Of a DNA stretch of 46,935 nt, positions 19,307 to 30,626 are shown one piece after another. The notes under the pieces are model-generated. The model was given only the letters and a program-made list of their open reading frames with translations. It was not told the DNA's origin and did no database searches. Made by a program: the position numbers and the translations under genes. The stretch's first letter is position 1. Each line of letters opens with the position of its first letter. The DNA is from Candidatus Ancillula glyptotermitis (lineage in GTDB: Bacteria > Actinomycetota > Actinomycetes > Actinomycetales > Bifidobacteriaceae), in the NCBI GenBank assembly GCA_031268675.1, contig JAIRWY010000012.1, forward strand, positions 1 through 46,935. The letters run 5' to 3'.

Positions 19307-19825
19307 TCAGGCTTCTTTCTTCGCCCTCAACGCTTCAACTGTCCGAACTGTCTTAGAAGCAGGTGCCTGCAAAACATATGCGGCTTTCGCAATACCAGCT
19401 TTGACAGAACCAGCAACCTTAGCGAGTAGAACTTCACGAGATTCAAGACCAGCGATTTTCTTAATGTCCTCAGCAGTAATGGCTTCACCTTCGTAAACAC
19501 CACCTTTTGCTTCAAGAACTTCAAAATCTTTTGCAAAATCCCTCAAAGTCTTAGCACAAGCAACAACATCTCCTGTTACAAATGCTATCGCTGTTGAACC
19601 ACTTAGTAATGAACTATCAAGAGTATCAACACCAGCAGCTTTAGCAGCGATTTCAACTAGAGTATTTTTTGCAACGACATACTTCACATCAGTCCCAAGT
19701 TTTACTCGCAAATCCTTAATCTGCGCAACTGTGAGCCCATGATATTTAGTCAAAACAACAGCATCTGAAGTCTCAAACAATTGTTTAAGTTCAGCAACCT
19801 GTTGGATTTTTCTTTCTGTCGCCAT
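19307..19825 (-). CDS. rplJ: Ribosomal protein uL10
   Basis: L10 N-terminal KYHGLTVAQIKDLRVKL; adjacent rplL. Confidence 0.95.
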   Translation of the reverse strand: MATERKIQQVAELKQLFETSDAVVLTKYHGLTVAQIKDLRVKLGTDVKYVVAKNTLVEIAAKAAGVDTLDSSLLSGSTAIAFVTGDVVACAKTLRDFAKDFEVLEAKGGVYEGEAITAEDIKKIAGLESREVLLAKVAGSVKAGIAKAAYVLQAPASKTVRTVEALRAKKEA

Positions 19826-20060
19826 TATCGTCCTCTCTAAAATCTACTAATTTCTATTAACTTATAGTCTATATTCAATTGTGTTCCACCTAATTACCAT
19901 CAGGAACACATAGTACAAACAACAGAAATAGCATAACCGCGTAGAACATTAGTGCGCTAGAAATAATTTAGACGCTCATAACACCTACGCTGGATTTATG
20001 CATCTTATCCATCAAATAACTGAACAAGTGTCACCAACGATTTTCGGTTCTTCTATTATA
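19826..20060 (-). promoter_or_regulatory. Long rplJ 5' leader, probable L10 autoregulatory leader
   Basis: About 210 nt between a TTGTGGTATAAT-type promoter near 20055-20066 and the rplJ start; structure not computed. Confidence 0.45.
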
Positions 20061-20167
20061 CCACAAGTGTTTATGAGTTGTCAAGTATTTTTTTCATTAT
20101 TTTCAAAATATTAGACAAATTACACAAATTCTTTATAAACTGTGCAAAGTAGTGGTATAATAATATC

Positions 20168-21433
20168 GTGAAGAATGGTACAGAAATATTCGTTTCGCGT
20201 CTTGAAAATCTACCAGTATTTGATCCTAATGGTGATCAAGTTGGAAGAATAAGAGACGTTGTCTTGATTTTGAGCGCAAAACTTGGATCACGAGCAGTAG
20301 GGTTCGTTGTGCAAGTTCTTGGTAAACGAAAAGTATTTTTGCCATTAACTAGAGTTACTTCAATTACTGGTGATGAAATTATTATTACTGGACTTCTGAA
20401 TATGCGTAAATTTCAGAAACGGAATCTTGAAACTCTGGGATTTTCTAATCTTATGGGACGTGTTTTTCAAGTTCCTAATGAAAAAACTTCAGTTACCGAA
20501 AACTTAAAAATAGAAGACTTCTCAATAGTTCGTACATTTGGTGGAGACTGGAAACTCTCAAAGTTATTTGTTCGCCGTGTGGAAAAAACATCGTTAATTG
20601 CTGAACTTTTTAGTAAAAAAGGTGAAACTAAATTTTTAGATGCAGCAAATACAGAATTTTTTGCACAAGATAAAGATGATTATGTGCAGTCAAATGATCA
20701 CATTTTGGAGTCAATTGAAGATATGAAGCCAGCAGATGTGGCAGATGTTCTTTTGGATCTTGAAGGAAAACGACAATTTGAAGTTGCTTCTGAACTTGAT
20801 GATAAAACTCTTGCGGATGCTCTTGAGGAAATGCCTGAAAACAACCAGTTGTCCCTTCTTTCAAATTTTGAACAAGCTCGTGTGGCGGATGTTCTTGAGG
20901 AAATGGAGCCTGATGATGCTACGGACTTACTGAACAAAATGCCAGAAGAAGAAAAAAATGAACTACTTAAGCAGATGAATCCTGAGGATGCAGATGATAT
21001 TCGACAACTCCTTAAATACGATGAATTTACCGCAGGTGGTTTAATGACGACCAATCCTGTTGTACTACAACCAGATGCTACAGTTGCACTTGCACTTGCA
21101 CAAATCAGGCGCGAGGAACTTTCTCCAAGTTTGGCATCACTAGTATTCGTGTGTGGACAACCAACGGAAACTCCAACTGGACGTTTTCTCGGCGTTTTGC
21201 AATTTCAGCAACTTTTGAGGCATCCTCCGCACCTTCAACTTGGTCAACTCTTGGACACAAATGTAGAGTTCGTTGAGCCAGATACTCCATTAGCTATTGT
21301 TGCGCGAGTTTTTGCAGCATATAACGCATTTGTAATACCAGTTCTTGATTCTGACAAACGGTTGCTTGGTGCAATTACAGTTGATGATGTTATTGACCAT
21401 ATACTACCTTCAAATTGGAGAGATGATTTGTAA
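20168..21433 (+). CDS. PRC-barrel / MgtE N-domain / CBS protein lacking a transmembrane domain; leaderless GTG
   Basis: MgtE_N repeats (DVLLDLEGKRQFEVASEL, DVLEEMEPDDATDLL) and CBS segments; TATAAT (20156-20161)-6-GTG. Confidence 0.8.
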   Translation: MKNGTEIFVSRLENLPVFDPNGDQVGRIRDVVLILSAKLGSRAVGFVVQVLGKRKVFLPLTRVTSITGDEIIITGLLNMRKFQKRNLETLGFSNLMGRVFQVPNEKTSVTENLKIEDFSIVRTFGGDWKLSKLFVRRVEKTSLIAELFSKKGETKFLDAANTEFFAQDKDDYVQSNDHILESIEDMKPADVADVLLDLEGKRQFEVASELDDKTLADALEEMPENNQLSLLSNFEQARVADVLEEMEPDDATDLLNKMPEEEKNELLKQMNPEDADDIRQLLKYDEFTAGGLMTTNPVVLQPDATVALALAQIRREELSPSLASLVFVCGQPTETPTGRFLGVLQFQQLLRHPPHLQLGQLLDTNVEFVEPDTPLAIVARVFAAYNAFVIPVLDSDKRLLGAITVDDVIDHILPSNWRDDL

Positions 21434-21939
21434 TGGCTATATCTACGAACGACTTCACAAAAAAAATGGACACTCCTCTCACAAGAAAGCGCAGAGTAAA
21501 AAGGAATGTGAGCACAAGAAGATCTGTTGATTTCAGTGGCAACATCTCTGAAAAGATTGCACGATTTTTAGGAACACCCACATTTATTTTCTGGTTGACA
21601 GTTCTTTGCATTGTTTGGATTTCCTGGAATACACTTGCGCCAGAAGATCTTCGGTTTGACTCTGCTGAACACGGGTTTACTGCACTAACCTTGGTATTAT
21701 CTCTACAAGCGTCATATGCTGCACCACTTATACTTCTTGCACAAAATAGACAAGCTGATCGCGAGCGCGTGAGTATGGAACATGATCGTGAGCGCGCGGA
21801 AAGAAATCTTGCTGATACGGAGTACCTTGCTCGTGAAATTACAGCAATTCGTCTTCAACTAGGTGAATTAGCAACTAGAAACTATATCCGCACAGAGCTA
21901 AAAGAGATGTTCTCAGATGAAGAATCTCAAAAACCATAA
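21433..21939 (+). CDS. DUF1003 membrane protein
   Basis: GTPTFIFWLTVLCIVWISWN, YAAPLILLAQNRQADRER. Confidence 0.85.
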   Translation: MAISTNDFTKKMDTPLTRKRRVKRNVSTRRSVDFSGNISEKIARFLGTPTFIFWLTVLCIVWISWNTLAPEDLRFDSAEHGFTALTLVLSLQASYAAPLILLAQNRQADRERVSMEHDRERAERNLADTEYLAREITAIRLQLGELATRNYIRTELKEMFSDEESQKP

Positions 21940-22137
21940 ACTTCAACTTTTAAGGATCTGTTAGAAGAAAACGATAGGCGAAAAGTAGTAATTATACGAT
22001 CTACAAATTCGTATATCTTGGAGAAATGAGATATAAACTTCATTTTATTCATAATAATTATATTTTCTTCTAATTCGTATACACTATAATATGTGCTATT
22101 AGTTGCAAAGTAATTATACACAAAAAGGAGATTGGTA

Positions 22138-22794
22138 GTGATATATACAAAAAAAGAAACAATTCAGATAGCACTAGTTTTAGTGTTGGCTATATTTATG
22201 AATATTATGTTGAGTGCTTGTCATTCTCGTAGTTCAAGTAACACTATAGATGAGGAAAGTTTCATGCAAATCAAATTTGACGGTCCATGGGGAGATAATC
22301 TTAGCCAGTTGCAGAGTAAGTACAAGTCTGATGAAACTATTAGATCAATAATCGCTGATGGTAAAATAACTAATGATGAAATTGTACAACTATTTGAAAA
22401 ACAAAAAGAGTGTATGAAATCCAATGGATATAATATAGAACTTTCTGACATAAATAAGCCAGCAAGAGGTATTGTCTTTATAAAGTCTCATAGTGATGCA
22501 GTTGCTGAAATTGCTCCGCTTGAAGCTATGAACATCTGTAATAATGCTACTGGTTACAACGATCTGCTTTTAGTCAATTATGGGATGCACAACGACCCTG
22601 ATAACAAAGGCAATTACACCGAACAAATAGCAAACTGTTTGATAAAACACGGTGCTAAACCAAGTGGATACACAAAGGATAATCTATTGGATGATTTTAA
22701 GAATAACAGTGGTTTTATTAACAACTTTTTGATGAAAAATGGGACACTTTCAGATTCGGTTTATGGCAATTGTGTAGAAAATCCCAACGAGTAG
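22138..22794 (+). CDS. Putative lipoprotein of unknown function
   Basis: AAAGGAG then GTG; lipobox-like IMLSAC; extracellular domain. Confidence 0.65.
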   Translation: MIYTKKETIQIALVLVLAIFMNIMLSACHSRSSSNTIDEESFMQIKFDGPWGDNLSQLQSKYKSDETIRSIIADGKITNDEIVQLFEKQKECMKSNGYNIELSDINKPARGIVFIKSHSDAVAEIAPLEAMNICNNATGYNDLLLVNYGMHNDPDNKGNYTEQIANCLIKHGAKPSGYTKDNLLDDFKNNSGFINNFLMKNGTLSDSVYGNCVENPNE

Positions 22795-23153
22795 CTATTT
22801 CTTGTGCCCTACTCTCCTTGTTCCCTTTGGGTTCTGGTAATTGCATAGTTTTGTATATATCGCTTGTTGTTGTTTTTCTTGTTCCAAGAAGTTGTTGGCA
22901 TTAACCGTATGTTGAAAAACTAGATGATGCTTTTCTTGTGGTTTTGAGGTACTTGTTAAAATGTGGTTCTTACAACTTGTTCGTTGACTTGACAAAGCAA
23001 CATCAGTTGTGGTATACTATAGGAGTAATTGTCCGTTATTAAGAGGAGCTGTAGCAAATTGCTGATAACTACTAATGAATTATACATTAGTGGCATGTTA
23101 GGAATTGGTGAGTTTGTTTGCGGTGAACCTCACAGTAAGAAAGGTACCAAGTT

Positions 23154-24665
23154 ATGGTAACAAACGAAAAGGGTGAAGTTGTATTGAACACCTTTAAGTC
23201 AGCAGATGAGTTAATTGCTGCTGTTGATAAAACTATTAAGTACTTCAAAGATGGAGATGTTATTGAAGGCACAGTTGTAAAAATAGATCGCGATGAAGTT
23301 TTACTAGATGTAAATTATAAAACTGAGGGTGTAATCCCTGTAAAAGAACTTTCAATTCAAAGGAATGTGAAACCAGAAGACCTTGTAAAAATAGGTGATA
23401 AACTAAGTGCATTGGTTATTCAAAAAGAAGATAAAGAAGGCCGATTAATTCTGTCTAAAAAGCGTGCAGCATATGAAAAGGCATGGGAAGATATTATACG
23501 TATAAAAGAAGAAGGTACGACAATTGAAGGTGCTATTATTGAAGTAGTTAAAGGTGGAGCGATTGTTGACATCGGACTTCGTGGATTTTTGCCAGCATCA
23601 CAACTAGACTTGTACAGAATCCGTGATATAGAGTCATATGTTGGACAGAAGTTGGATTTCAAAGTAATTGAATTAGACAAGAACAGAAATAATGTAGTAC
23701 TTTCACATCGTGCTATTTTAGTTGAATCACAGGCAGAAACGCGCGGTGAATTCCTGGCAGGACTAGCAGTTGGACAAATCCGTAAAGGTGTTGTTTCATC
23801 AATTGTTAGTTTTGGAGCATTTGTTGATCTTGGCGGTGTTGATGGGCTTGTGCATGTTTCTGAGCTTTCTTGGCATCATGTTGATCATCCATCTGAAGTC
23901 GTTAAAGTTGGACAAGAAGTTACTGTTGAGGTTTTTGGAATTGAAGATGATCGCGAGCGCGTTTCTCTTTCCATTAAGGCAACTCAAGAAGATCCATGGC
24001 AGATATTTGCTCGTAATCATGCAATTGGGCAGATTGTTCCAGGTGAAATTGTGAAACTAGTTACTTTCGGTGCATTTATTAAAGTTGGTGATGGAATTGA
24101 AGGACTTGTACATATTTCCGAACTTTCTAGTCGGCACATTTCATCTGCGGATCAAATCACGGCTATTGGAGATAAAGTTTTTGCAAAAATTGTTGATATT
24201 GATTTGGAGCGCCGCCGTATTTCGTTGTCAATTAAACAGGCTAATGAACTGATTGATTATTCCGATGGTGAGTTTGATCCAGCACTTTATGGCGCTGCAC
24301 AAAATTTTGACTCAAATGGGAACTACATTTATCCTGAAGGTTTTGACTCTGAAAAGAATGAATGGCGCGAAGGTTTTGAGGATCAGAAAGAGCAATGGGA
24401 GTCCAACTACATCAAAGCACGCAGTATTTGGAAAGAACATGTTGATTTTGCCAATAGATTACATGAGGCAGAAAATAAGATTGCTGATACAAAACAAGAT
24501 GATAGACATTCAAAATCAAATAGAAATTCCAAGCGTAACAAAACTTCTGAGCCAGCACAGTCTTCATTTGGAGAAGTTGAGGATAATACAACTGCACTTT
24601 CTGAAAATGAGGGATTAGCAGCACTTAAAGATCAGCTTGCACAAGAAAAGACTGAAGAAGCATAA
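23154..24665 (+). CDS. rpsA: Ribosomal protein bS1
   Basis: Repeated S1 domains ([55 protein letters not shown]). Confidence 0.95.
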   Translation: [503 protein letters not shown]

Positions 24666-27289
24666 TGCTACCAGAAAAAGCAACTGTTGATGGTATTGAG
24701 CAACCAATTTTAGAACGCTGGTCTGCCGATGATGTTTATGCGTATAAGCGTGAAGTATCTGGTGAAATTTATTCAATTGATACACCACCACCAACAGTTT
24801 CTGGGTCGCTTCATGTGGGGCATATCTTTTCGTATACGCACACCGATTTAATTGCGCGCTATAAACGCTTGCGCGGTTTTAATGTCTTCTACCCAATGGG
24901 CTTTGATGATAATGGACTGCCTACTGAGCGAAGAGTTCAAAATTACTACGGTGTACGTCCAGATATAACAAAGTCTTATATTTCTAACTACAAACCTCCA
25001 TTTACTGGTACTGATGGAAAGAACCTCAAGGCAAATGAGTATGATTCAATTTCACGCGCCAATTTTATTGAACTGTGTGAGAAGTTGTCAAAAGAAGATG
25101 AAGCTCAATTTAAGGAACTTTGGATGCGACTTGGGCTCAGTGTGGACTGGAAATATACCTACCAGACAATTGATAAACGTTCAAGACGCATTGCCCAGAA
25201 GATGTTCTTGCGGCATTTATCTGCAGGTTTAGCATACCAAATGGAATCACCAGGTTTATGGGATGTTTCATTTCAGACTGCAGTTGCTCAGGCAGAACTA
25301 GAAGCGCGGGAATATCCAGGTTTTTATCACTCAGTTGCTTTTACGTCTACAGATGGTTCAACGGTTGAAATTGAAACTACTCGCCCAGAGTTGCTTGCAT
25401 CATGCGTTGCTTTAATTGCACATCCAGATGATGAACGCTATCAGAAGTTGTTTGGAACTACAGTGACTTCTCCAATTTTTGGTGTTGAAGTGCCGATTCT
25501 AGCGCACGAAGCTGCTCAGATGGATAAAGGTGCTGGAATTGCAATGTGTTGCACATTTGGAGATCTTACGGATGTTCAGTGGTGGCGCGATCTGAAATTA
25601 CCAACTCGTAGTGTTATTGGACGCTCTGGGCGTATTGAAGTTGATGAAAATTCAGCAGCATGGATAACTGGAGATGCACGTAATTTCTTGTTGAAGCTAA
25701 ATGGTAAGACTGCATTTTCTGCGCGCTCAATGATAGTTGAAGAACTAAAAGCAGTTGGTGCTTTGCGTGGTGAAATTGTGCCTACTAAGCGCATGACGAA
25801 CTTTTACGAAAAAGGTGATAAACCGCTAGAAATCGTAACTTCACGGCAGTGGTATATTAAAAACGGTGGTAATAATGATGAGTTGCGAAAGGAGCTTGTA
25901 AAACGAGGAGAAGAACTTAATTTTGTTCCAAGTTTTATGCGTACACGGTATGATAATTGGGTTCTTGGTCTGAGTTCTGACTGGCTAGTTTCACGTCAAC
26001 GCTTTTTTGGTGTTGCATTTCCGCTGTGGTATAGAATTAGGAAAGATGGTGTAATTGACTACGACAAACCGCTTGTACCAGATGAAAATGCACTTCCAAT
26101 TGATCCTCTGATTGACACTCCCGCTGGGATGGATGAGAGTATGCGTGATATACCAGGTGGATTTACTGCAGAAAAAGATGTTATGGACACTTGGGCAACT
26201 TCTTCGCTAACTCCGCATATAGCTTGTGGTTTTGAAGAGCATACAGGGCAAACCACACATGCAGATTTTGAACAACTATTTCCGATGAGTTTGCGTCCAC
26301 AAGGACAAGATATTATACGAACTTGGTTATTTTCAACTGTTCTTCGTGCACATCATGAAAATAATTCATTACCATGGAAAAATGCGGCAATTTCTGGATG
26401 GATTTTGGATCCTGACCGCAAAAAAATGAGCAAGTCTAAGGGAAATGTTGTTACTCCAATGCATTTGCTAGAAATATACGGTTCAGATGCACTCAGATAT
26501 TGGGCAGCAAGTGCTAGACTTGGAGTTGATTCTGCTTTTGATGAAGGACAGATGAAAATTGGTCGACGGCTGGCGATGAAATTTGTGAACTTGGCAAAAT
26601 TTGTTCTGAGTATGCAGCCTACTCATGTGCTGGAACAAGGTGCACAGGAGGCGTTCAAAAATGCATTTTCTGGCATAACAGAAGTTGTTGATAAATCTAT
26701 GTTGGCAAATCTATGTGAAGTTCAACGTAATGCATTTGAAGCATTTGACAACTATAATCATGCACATGCATTAGAAATAACTGAATCATTTTTCTGGTCG
26801 TTTTGTGATGACTTCGTTGAACTTGTTAAAAAACGAGCATATGGTGAGCAGCAAGAAAATGTACAAACAGGCTCTTCAATTAGTGCGGAAAATGCGCTAC
26901 TAGTTGCATTAATCTTGCAGTCTCATTTACTCGCGCCGTTTATACCGTTCGCAACGGAAGAGGCATGGAGTTGGTGGAATACAGGCAGTATTCATATCAG
27001 CACAATGATTCACAAGCCAACTGCACAACCAGATGCTAGTGTAGATGGCGAGTTATTCAAGTTGGTAAGTCTTGTTTTACAGCTTGTTCGTCGCATTAAG
27101 TCTGAGCAGAAACTCTCCATGAAAACGCCACTTAAAACTGTTCGTTTATCCATAAGTAGTAAAAATATAGAACTATTGAAACCTGCGCTAAATGATTTGT
27201 GCATGGCATTAAATGTTGTGGGTAAACTTGAATTTGTAGAATCAACTTCCTCTGAAATAGAAGTTTTAGATTTTGAACTTGCGCAGTAA
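24665..27289 (+). CDS. valS: Valyl-tRNA synthetase
   Basis: PTVSGSLHVGHIFSYTHTD, FYPMGFDDNGLPTERRV, KKMSKSKGNVVTP. Confidence 0.95.
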   Translation: MLPEKATVDGIEQPILERWSADDVYAYKREVSGEIYSIDTPPPTVSGSLHVGHIFSYTHTDLIARYKRLRGFNVFYPMGFDDNGLPTERRVQNYYGVRPDITKSYISNYKPPFTGTDGKNLKANEYDSISRANFIELCEKLSKEDEAQFKELWMRLGLSVDWKYTYQTIDKRSRRIAQKMFLRHLSAGLAYQMESPGLWDVSFQTAVAQAELEAREYPGFYHSVAFTSTDGSTVEIETTRPELLASCVALIAHPDDERYQKLFGTTVTSPIFGVEVPILAHEAAQMDKGAGIAMCCTFGDLTDVQWWRDLKLPTRSVIGRSGRIEVDENSAAWITGDARNFLLKLNGKTAFSARSMIVEELKAVGALRGEIVPTKRMTNFYEKGDKPLEIVTSRQWYIKNGGNNDELRKELVKRGEELNFVPSFMRTRYDNWVLGLSSDWLVSRQRFFGVAFPLWYRIRKDGVIDYDKPLVPDENALPIDPLIDTPAGMDESMRDIPGGFTAEKDVMDTWATSSLTPHIACGFEEHTGQTTHADFEQLFPMSLRPQGQDIIRTWLFSTVLRAHHENNSLPWKNAAISGWILDPDRKKMSKSKGNVVTPMHLLEIYGSDALRYWAASARLGVDSAFDEGQMKIGRRLAMKFVNLAKFVLSMQPTHVLEQGAQEAFKNAFSGITEVVDKSMLANLCEVQRNAFEAFDNYNHAHALEITESFFWSFCDDFVELVKKRAYGEQQENVQTGSSISAENALLVALILQSHLLAPFIPFATEEAWSWWNTGSIHISTMIHKPTAQPDASVDGELFKLVSLVLQLVRRIKSEQKLSMKTPLKTVRLSISSKNIELLKPALNDLCMALNVVGKLEFVESTSSEIEVLDFELAQ

Positions 27290-27317
27290 ATAATGCTTGT
27301 GCAGTAAGTAGTAGTAA

Positions 27318-28511
27318 TTATATTTTGAAATCTGCATGAATAAATTCCTCAAAATTACTCGGTGTTATTACTTCAAATGATGCATCAAAATATGCTTGTG
27401 CAAATACTTTAGGAGGATTAACACTATACTTTCCAGAATCAGGATCATAGTAAAATCTATACGCGTGCAATCCATAATCAGTTTTTTCTCCAAGTCCAGT
27501 CTCAATTAAATCTATGTCCTTAGAACTCCAAGTTTCCCAAAAATAACTTTCCACATCGTTTGCATGACTAATGCCTTTTAATTCCTGTGCTTTGTGCCTC
27601 TCAATAATCAGGAAATTTGCCCATAAACTGTCCATATCATTGCGCCGCTTAGAATCATTGAAGTTGTTAATCAACGCATTACGAATACCAATATCATAAA
27701 AATAGAATCTTGAAAACTTTGAAATCTCATTCGTCAACCGATTCTTATATGCCTTGTGTTCATGAATAATATAGTGTTTTTCAAGTATTTTGATATACCT
27801 TTCTGCAGTTCGCGGATTTATACCAACTTTATTTGCGATCATGTTCAAACTAGTACTTTTGTTAATATGTAGTGCGATATAATACAACAACTCCATCATG
27901 GATTTTGAGTTAGCAATCCGCTCAAGCTCAAAAACATCTTTAAGCATTTCCGTGTTTACAATCTTGATGAGCATATCCCGCTTCTCAGGAATACTTGGAC
28001 TTGATAGTACCTCAGGCAGTGCTCCGTAGATGAGTATATCTTGTAAAAGGTCATTTACAGGAGTAGATCTATAGAGTAGTCGTAATTCAGAAATAGCAAC
28101 TGGATACACACGAATTTGATGTTTGTCCTCTATACTGCGAGTAGAATATGTGAGTAGAATTTGAATATTTGGATCAACACCCGCATCTTGCGCCTCTTTA
28201 GAAGTTAAGATTTTTAAGGACCTGTCTAGGCGCTGAATTCGTTGGGCATTATCAATAAAGATAACTCTTTTACCACGTGACCAATCAAAAAGAGCCGTAG
28301 AATCGTTGGACATTATTAGAATACGACTAGTAATGTCATTTCCATCTACTCGTAAAACAAGCTCATCATCAATAGTTTCTAAGTATTTTTGCATAATATG
28401 CGTCTTACCTGAACAATTTGGTCCAGAAATATGAACAACGCGCTCACTACCAAAATACGATTCTGTATTGTTGCAAAGTGCGGAAGTTAAGTGGCGAGGT
28501 ATTTCATACAT
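27318..28511 (-). CDS. AAA ATPase (DUF4143-type); leaderless ATG at 28511
   Basis: HISGPNCSGKTHIMQKY Walker A, VIFIDNAQRI Walker B; TATAAT (28518-28523)-6-ATG. Confidence 0.8.
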   Translation of the reverse strand: MYEIPRHLTSALCNNTESYFGSERVVHISGPNCSGKTHIMQKYLETIDDELVLRVDGNDITSRILIMSNDSTALFDWSRGKRVIFIDNAQRIQRLDRSLKILTSKEAQDAGVDPNIQILLTYSTRSIEDKHQIRVYPVAISELRLLYRSTPVNDLLQDILIYGALPEVLSSPSIPEKRDMLIKIVNTEMLKDVFELERIANSKSMMELLYYIALHINKSTSLNMIANKVGINPRTAERYIKILEKHYIIHEHKAYKNRLTNEISKFSRFYFYDIGIRNALINNFNDSKRRNDMDSLWANFLIIERHKAQELKGISHANDVESYFWETWSSKDIDLIETGLGEKTDYGLHAYRFYYDPDSGKYSVNPPKVFAQAYFDASFEVITPSNFEEFIHADFKI

Positions 28512-28547
28512 ACCCACATTATACACCCATTACAAGAGAAAAGCAAA

Positions 28548-29423
28548 TTATTGGGAGGATTTTGTACTTGCCTTTAATCTATAAGATTTTCCAGCGCGAT
28601 CAATTGCATCAATTTCATCATCAAATTTACTAACTAAGTTATTTGCATAGTCAAATTGTGATTGCAGTGCGCTACTAATTGAACGATTATGCGTGTATTT
28701 ACTAGGAGAAAAATCACCAACAAGAACTTTTGTGCGGTCAAACGAATTCTTGGCATTTGCGTACTGAGTGCGTATATTTATCTCGTTGTTTTGGGCAACT
28801 TCCAACTTACTGTGAACCTGAGATAAACTCCTGGTCATGCTTGTTCTTGGCTTTCCTACTACTTTTCTATTGTTTTTTTGCGCTGGAGATTGAGCGGTTT
28901 TCCATTTTGCATGTCCACGCATTGCTACAACTTTTTTGAAATGACTACTAAAAAGAGCAATAAGATATACAAGTGTAATAATAGCTGCAACTATTGCGCT
29001 TGTTTTAGCAAATGCTACCATTAGCCAACTGAAGATTGTTGCAATAAGTGAAACTATGCACAGTATATTATTAAGAGGAAGCGGTTGTTTAGTTGTACTT
29101 TTCTTATTTGGATATGCTTGAAAACGTTCTTGTTCTTTTACAACTGGTTTATTAGGCACAGTTTTTTGACGTGAAATCGTAGTTTCATAGAATGCGAGTG
29201 GTTTATGCAAGGTTTTATTTTGTGAAGGTCTAGTTTGCAACTTTTTCTTTTTCTGATCTTTCAGTTGCTTTTGAGCATCTCGTAAAATTCGTACTCCAGT
29301 TGAAAACTTATCTTCATAGCCTGAATTTCTTGTTCTGGACTTTGAACGAACACGATCAGGCACGAAAACAAGCAACCATAGCACGAATGCTACGATGACA
29401 AATAGACCTGCAAATTGTTCCAC
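28548..29423 (-). CDS. Hypothetical membrane protein with basic linker; leaderless GTG
   Basis: N-terminal TM helix, two further TM helices; TATAAT (29430-29435)-6-GTG. Confidence 0.65.
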   Translation of the reverse strand: MEQFAGLFVIVAFVLWLLVFVPDRVRSKSRTRNSGYEDKFSTGVRILRDAQKQLKDQKKKKLQTRPSQNKTLHKPLAFYETTISRQKTVPNKPVVKEQERFQAYPNKKSTTKQPLPLNNILCIVSLIATIFSWLMVAFAKTSAIVAAIITLVYLIALFSSHFKKVVAMRGHAKWKTAQSPAQKNNRKVVGKPRTSMTRSLSQVHSKLEVAQNNEINIRTQYANAKNSFDRTKVLVGDFSPSKYTHNRSISSALQSQFDYANNLVSKFDDEIDAIDRAGKSYRLKASTKSSQ

Positions 29424-29435
29424 TAAAACATTATA

Positions 29436-30467
29436 TCACATAGATGCCTGAACTGCAGTAAGATAAATAGTTGTTACAATATCTCCAACCAAAGCACCAC
29501 GACTTAAATCATTAACTGGCTTACGCAATCCTTGTAGAATTGGACCAACAGCTAATGCACCAGAAGTTCTTTGTACAGCCTTATATGTTATATTGCCACT
29601 CTTTAGGTCTGGAAAAACGAATACAGTTGCATTTCCAGCAACTTTACTTTCGGGCATCTTCAATTTTGCAACAGCTTTATCAGTTGCAGCATCATACTGA
29701 ATTGGTCCATCAAAATCTATATCAATTTTTTCAGTTTCTGCACGCTCTCTAAGTATTTTTACTGCCTCATTTGTGGCATCAACATCCGCGCCTTTCCCAG
29801 ATGCACCAGTTGAATACGACAACATGGCAACTTTGGCATCTAGTCCGAATTGCCTAGCAGTTTTTGCACTTGCAATCGCAATATCCGCAATCAATTCAGG
29901 AGTTGGATTTGGATTTACTGCACAATCAGCGTACAATAAAATCTCTTCTTCTGAATCTTTACAACAACTTGAGGCAGGCAGGCACATAAAAAATGCACCT
30001 GAAACTGTTTTTCTGTCTGGAGTTGTTTTGATAATCTGCAATGCTGGACGAATGGTATCCGCAGTTGTATGAACTGCACCTGAAACCATACCATCTACAT
30101 AGCCCAACTGGACCAGTAAAGTTGCAAAATACGAGACATCAGTACTTACGATCTTGTATGCATCTTCACTAGTGAGCCCCTTGTTTTTCCTGAGCTCGAA
30201 TAATGCATCAGCAGTTTTTGCAAGTAGTTCTTCATCTTGCTGCGAAACAACTTTTGCTAAATGCAAGTTCTTCAAATCATGAACACTTGCAAAATCAGCA
30301 ATTTCTTGTGCATCTCCAATTATAAGTAATTCTACAGATTTAGTAGACAAGACTTCATCCGCAGCATATAAAACCCTCGCCTCATTACCTTCTGGCAATA
30401 CAATCTTCTTCTTACCAGCTCCTGCTTTTGCCGCCAATCTTTCAAGAAACGTTGCACTTTGATTCAT
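29436..30467 (-). CDS. pta: Phosphate acetyltransferase
   Basis: KIVLPEGNEARVL, GYVDGMVSGAVHTTADTIRPALQII, SYSTGASGKG. Confidence 0.93.
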   Translation of the reverse strand: MNQSATFLERLAAKAGAGKKKIVLPEGNEARVLYAADEVLSTKSVELLIIGDAQEIADFASVHDLKNLHLAKVVSQQDEELLAKTADALFELRKNKGLTSEDAYKIVSTDVSYFATLLVQLGYVDGMVSGAVHTTADTIRPALQIIKTTPDRKTVSGAFFMCLPASSCCKDSEEEILLYADCAVNPNPTPELIADIAIASAKTARQFGLDAKVAMLSYSTGASGKGADVDATNEAVKILRERAETEKIDIDFDGPIQYDAATDKAVAKLKMPESKVAGNATVFVFPDLKSGNITYKAVQRTSGALAVGPILQGLRKPVNDLSRGALVGDIVTTIYLTAVQASM

Positions 30468-30626
30468 ACTACTCCTTAACTATTCAACATCTAGTATTAT
30501 ACCACACTTTAGCGCTTTTTGCAAAGTTAACTTGTACTTGCTGTTTGAATAAGGTTTCAGATAATTGAGCAGCGATGGGTAGAACAGTTTTAGCAATGAA
30601 GTCTACTATTCAATTACATACTCCAA

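Noticed and set aside
20698-21054. 118-aa minus-strand ORF within the MgtE_N/CBS gene
   Set aside because: Ser-rich antisense frame of an acidic repeat domain; no start signals or homology signature.
20168-21939. PRC/MgtE_N/CBS plus DUF1003 pair as a novel system
   Set aside because: This pairing is a familiar actinobacterial arrangement; nothing unusual beyond the leaderless start.
24070-24618. Overlapping ORFs inside rpsA (24070..24252, 24253..24618)
   Set aside because: Alternative frames of a well-conserved S1 gene; compositional by-products.
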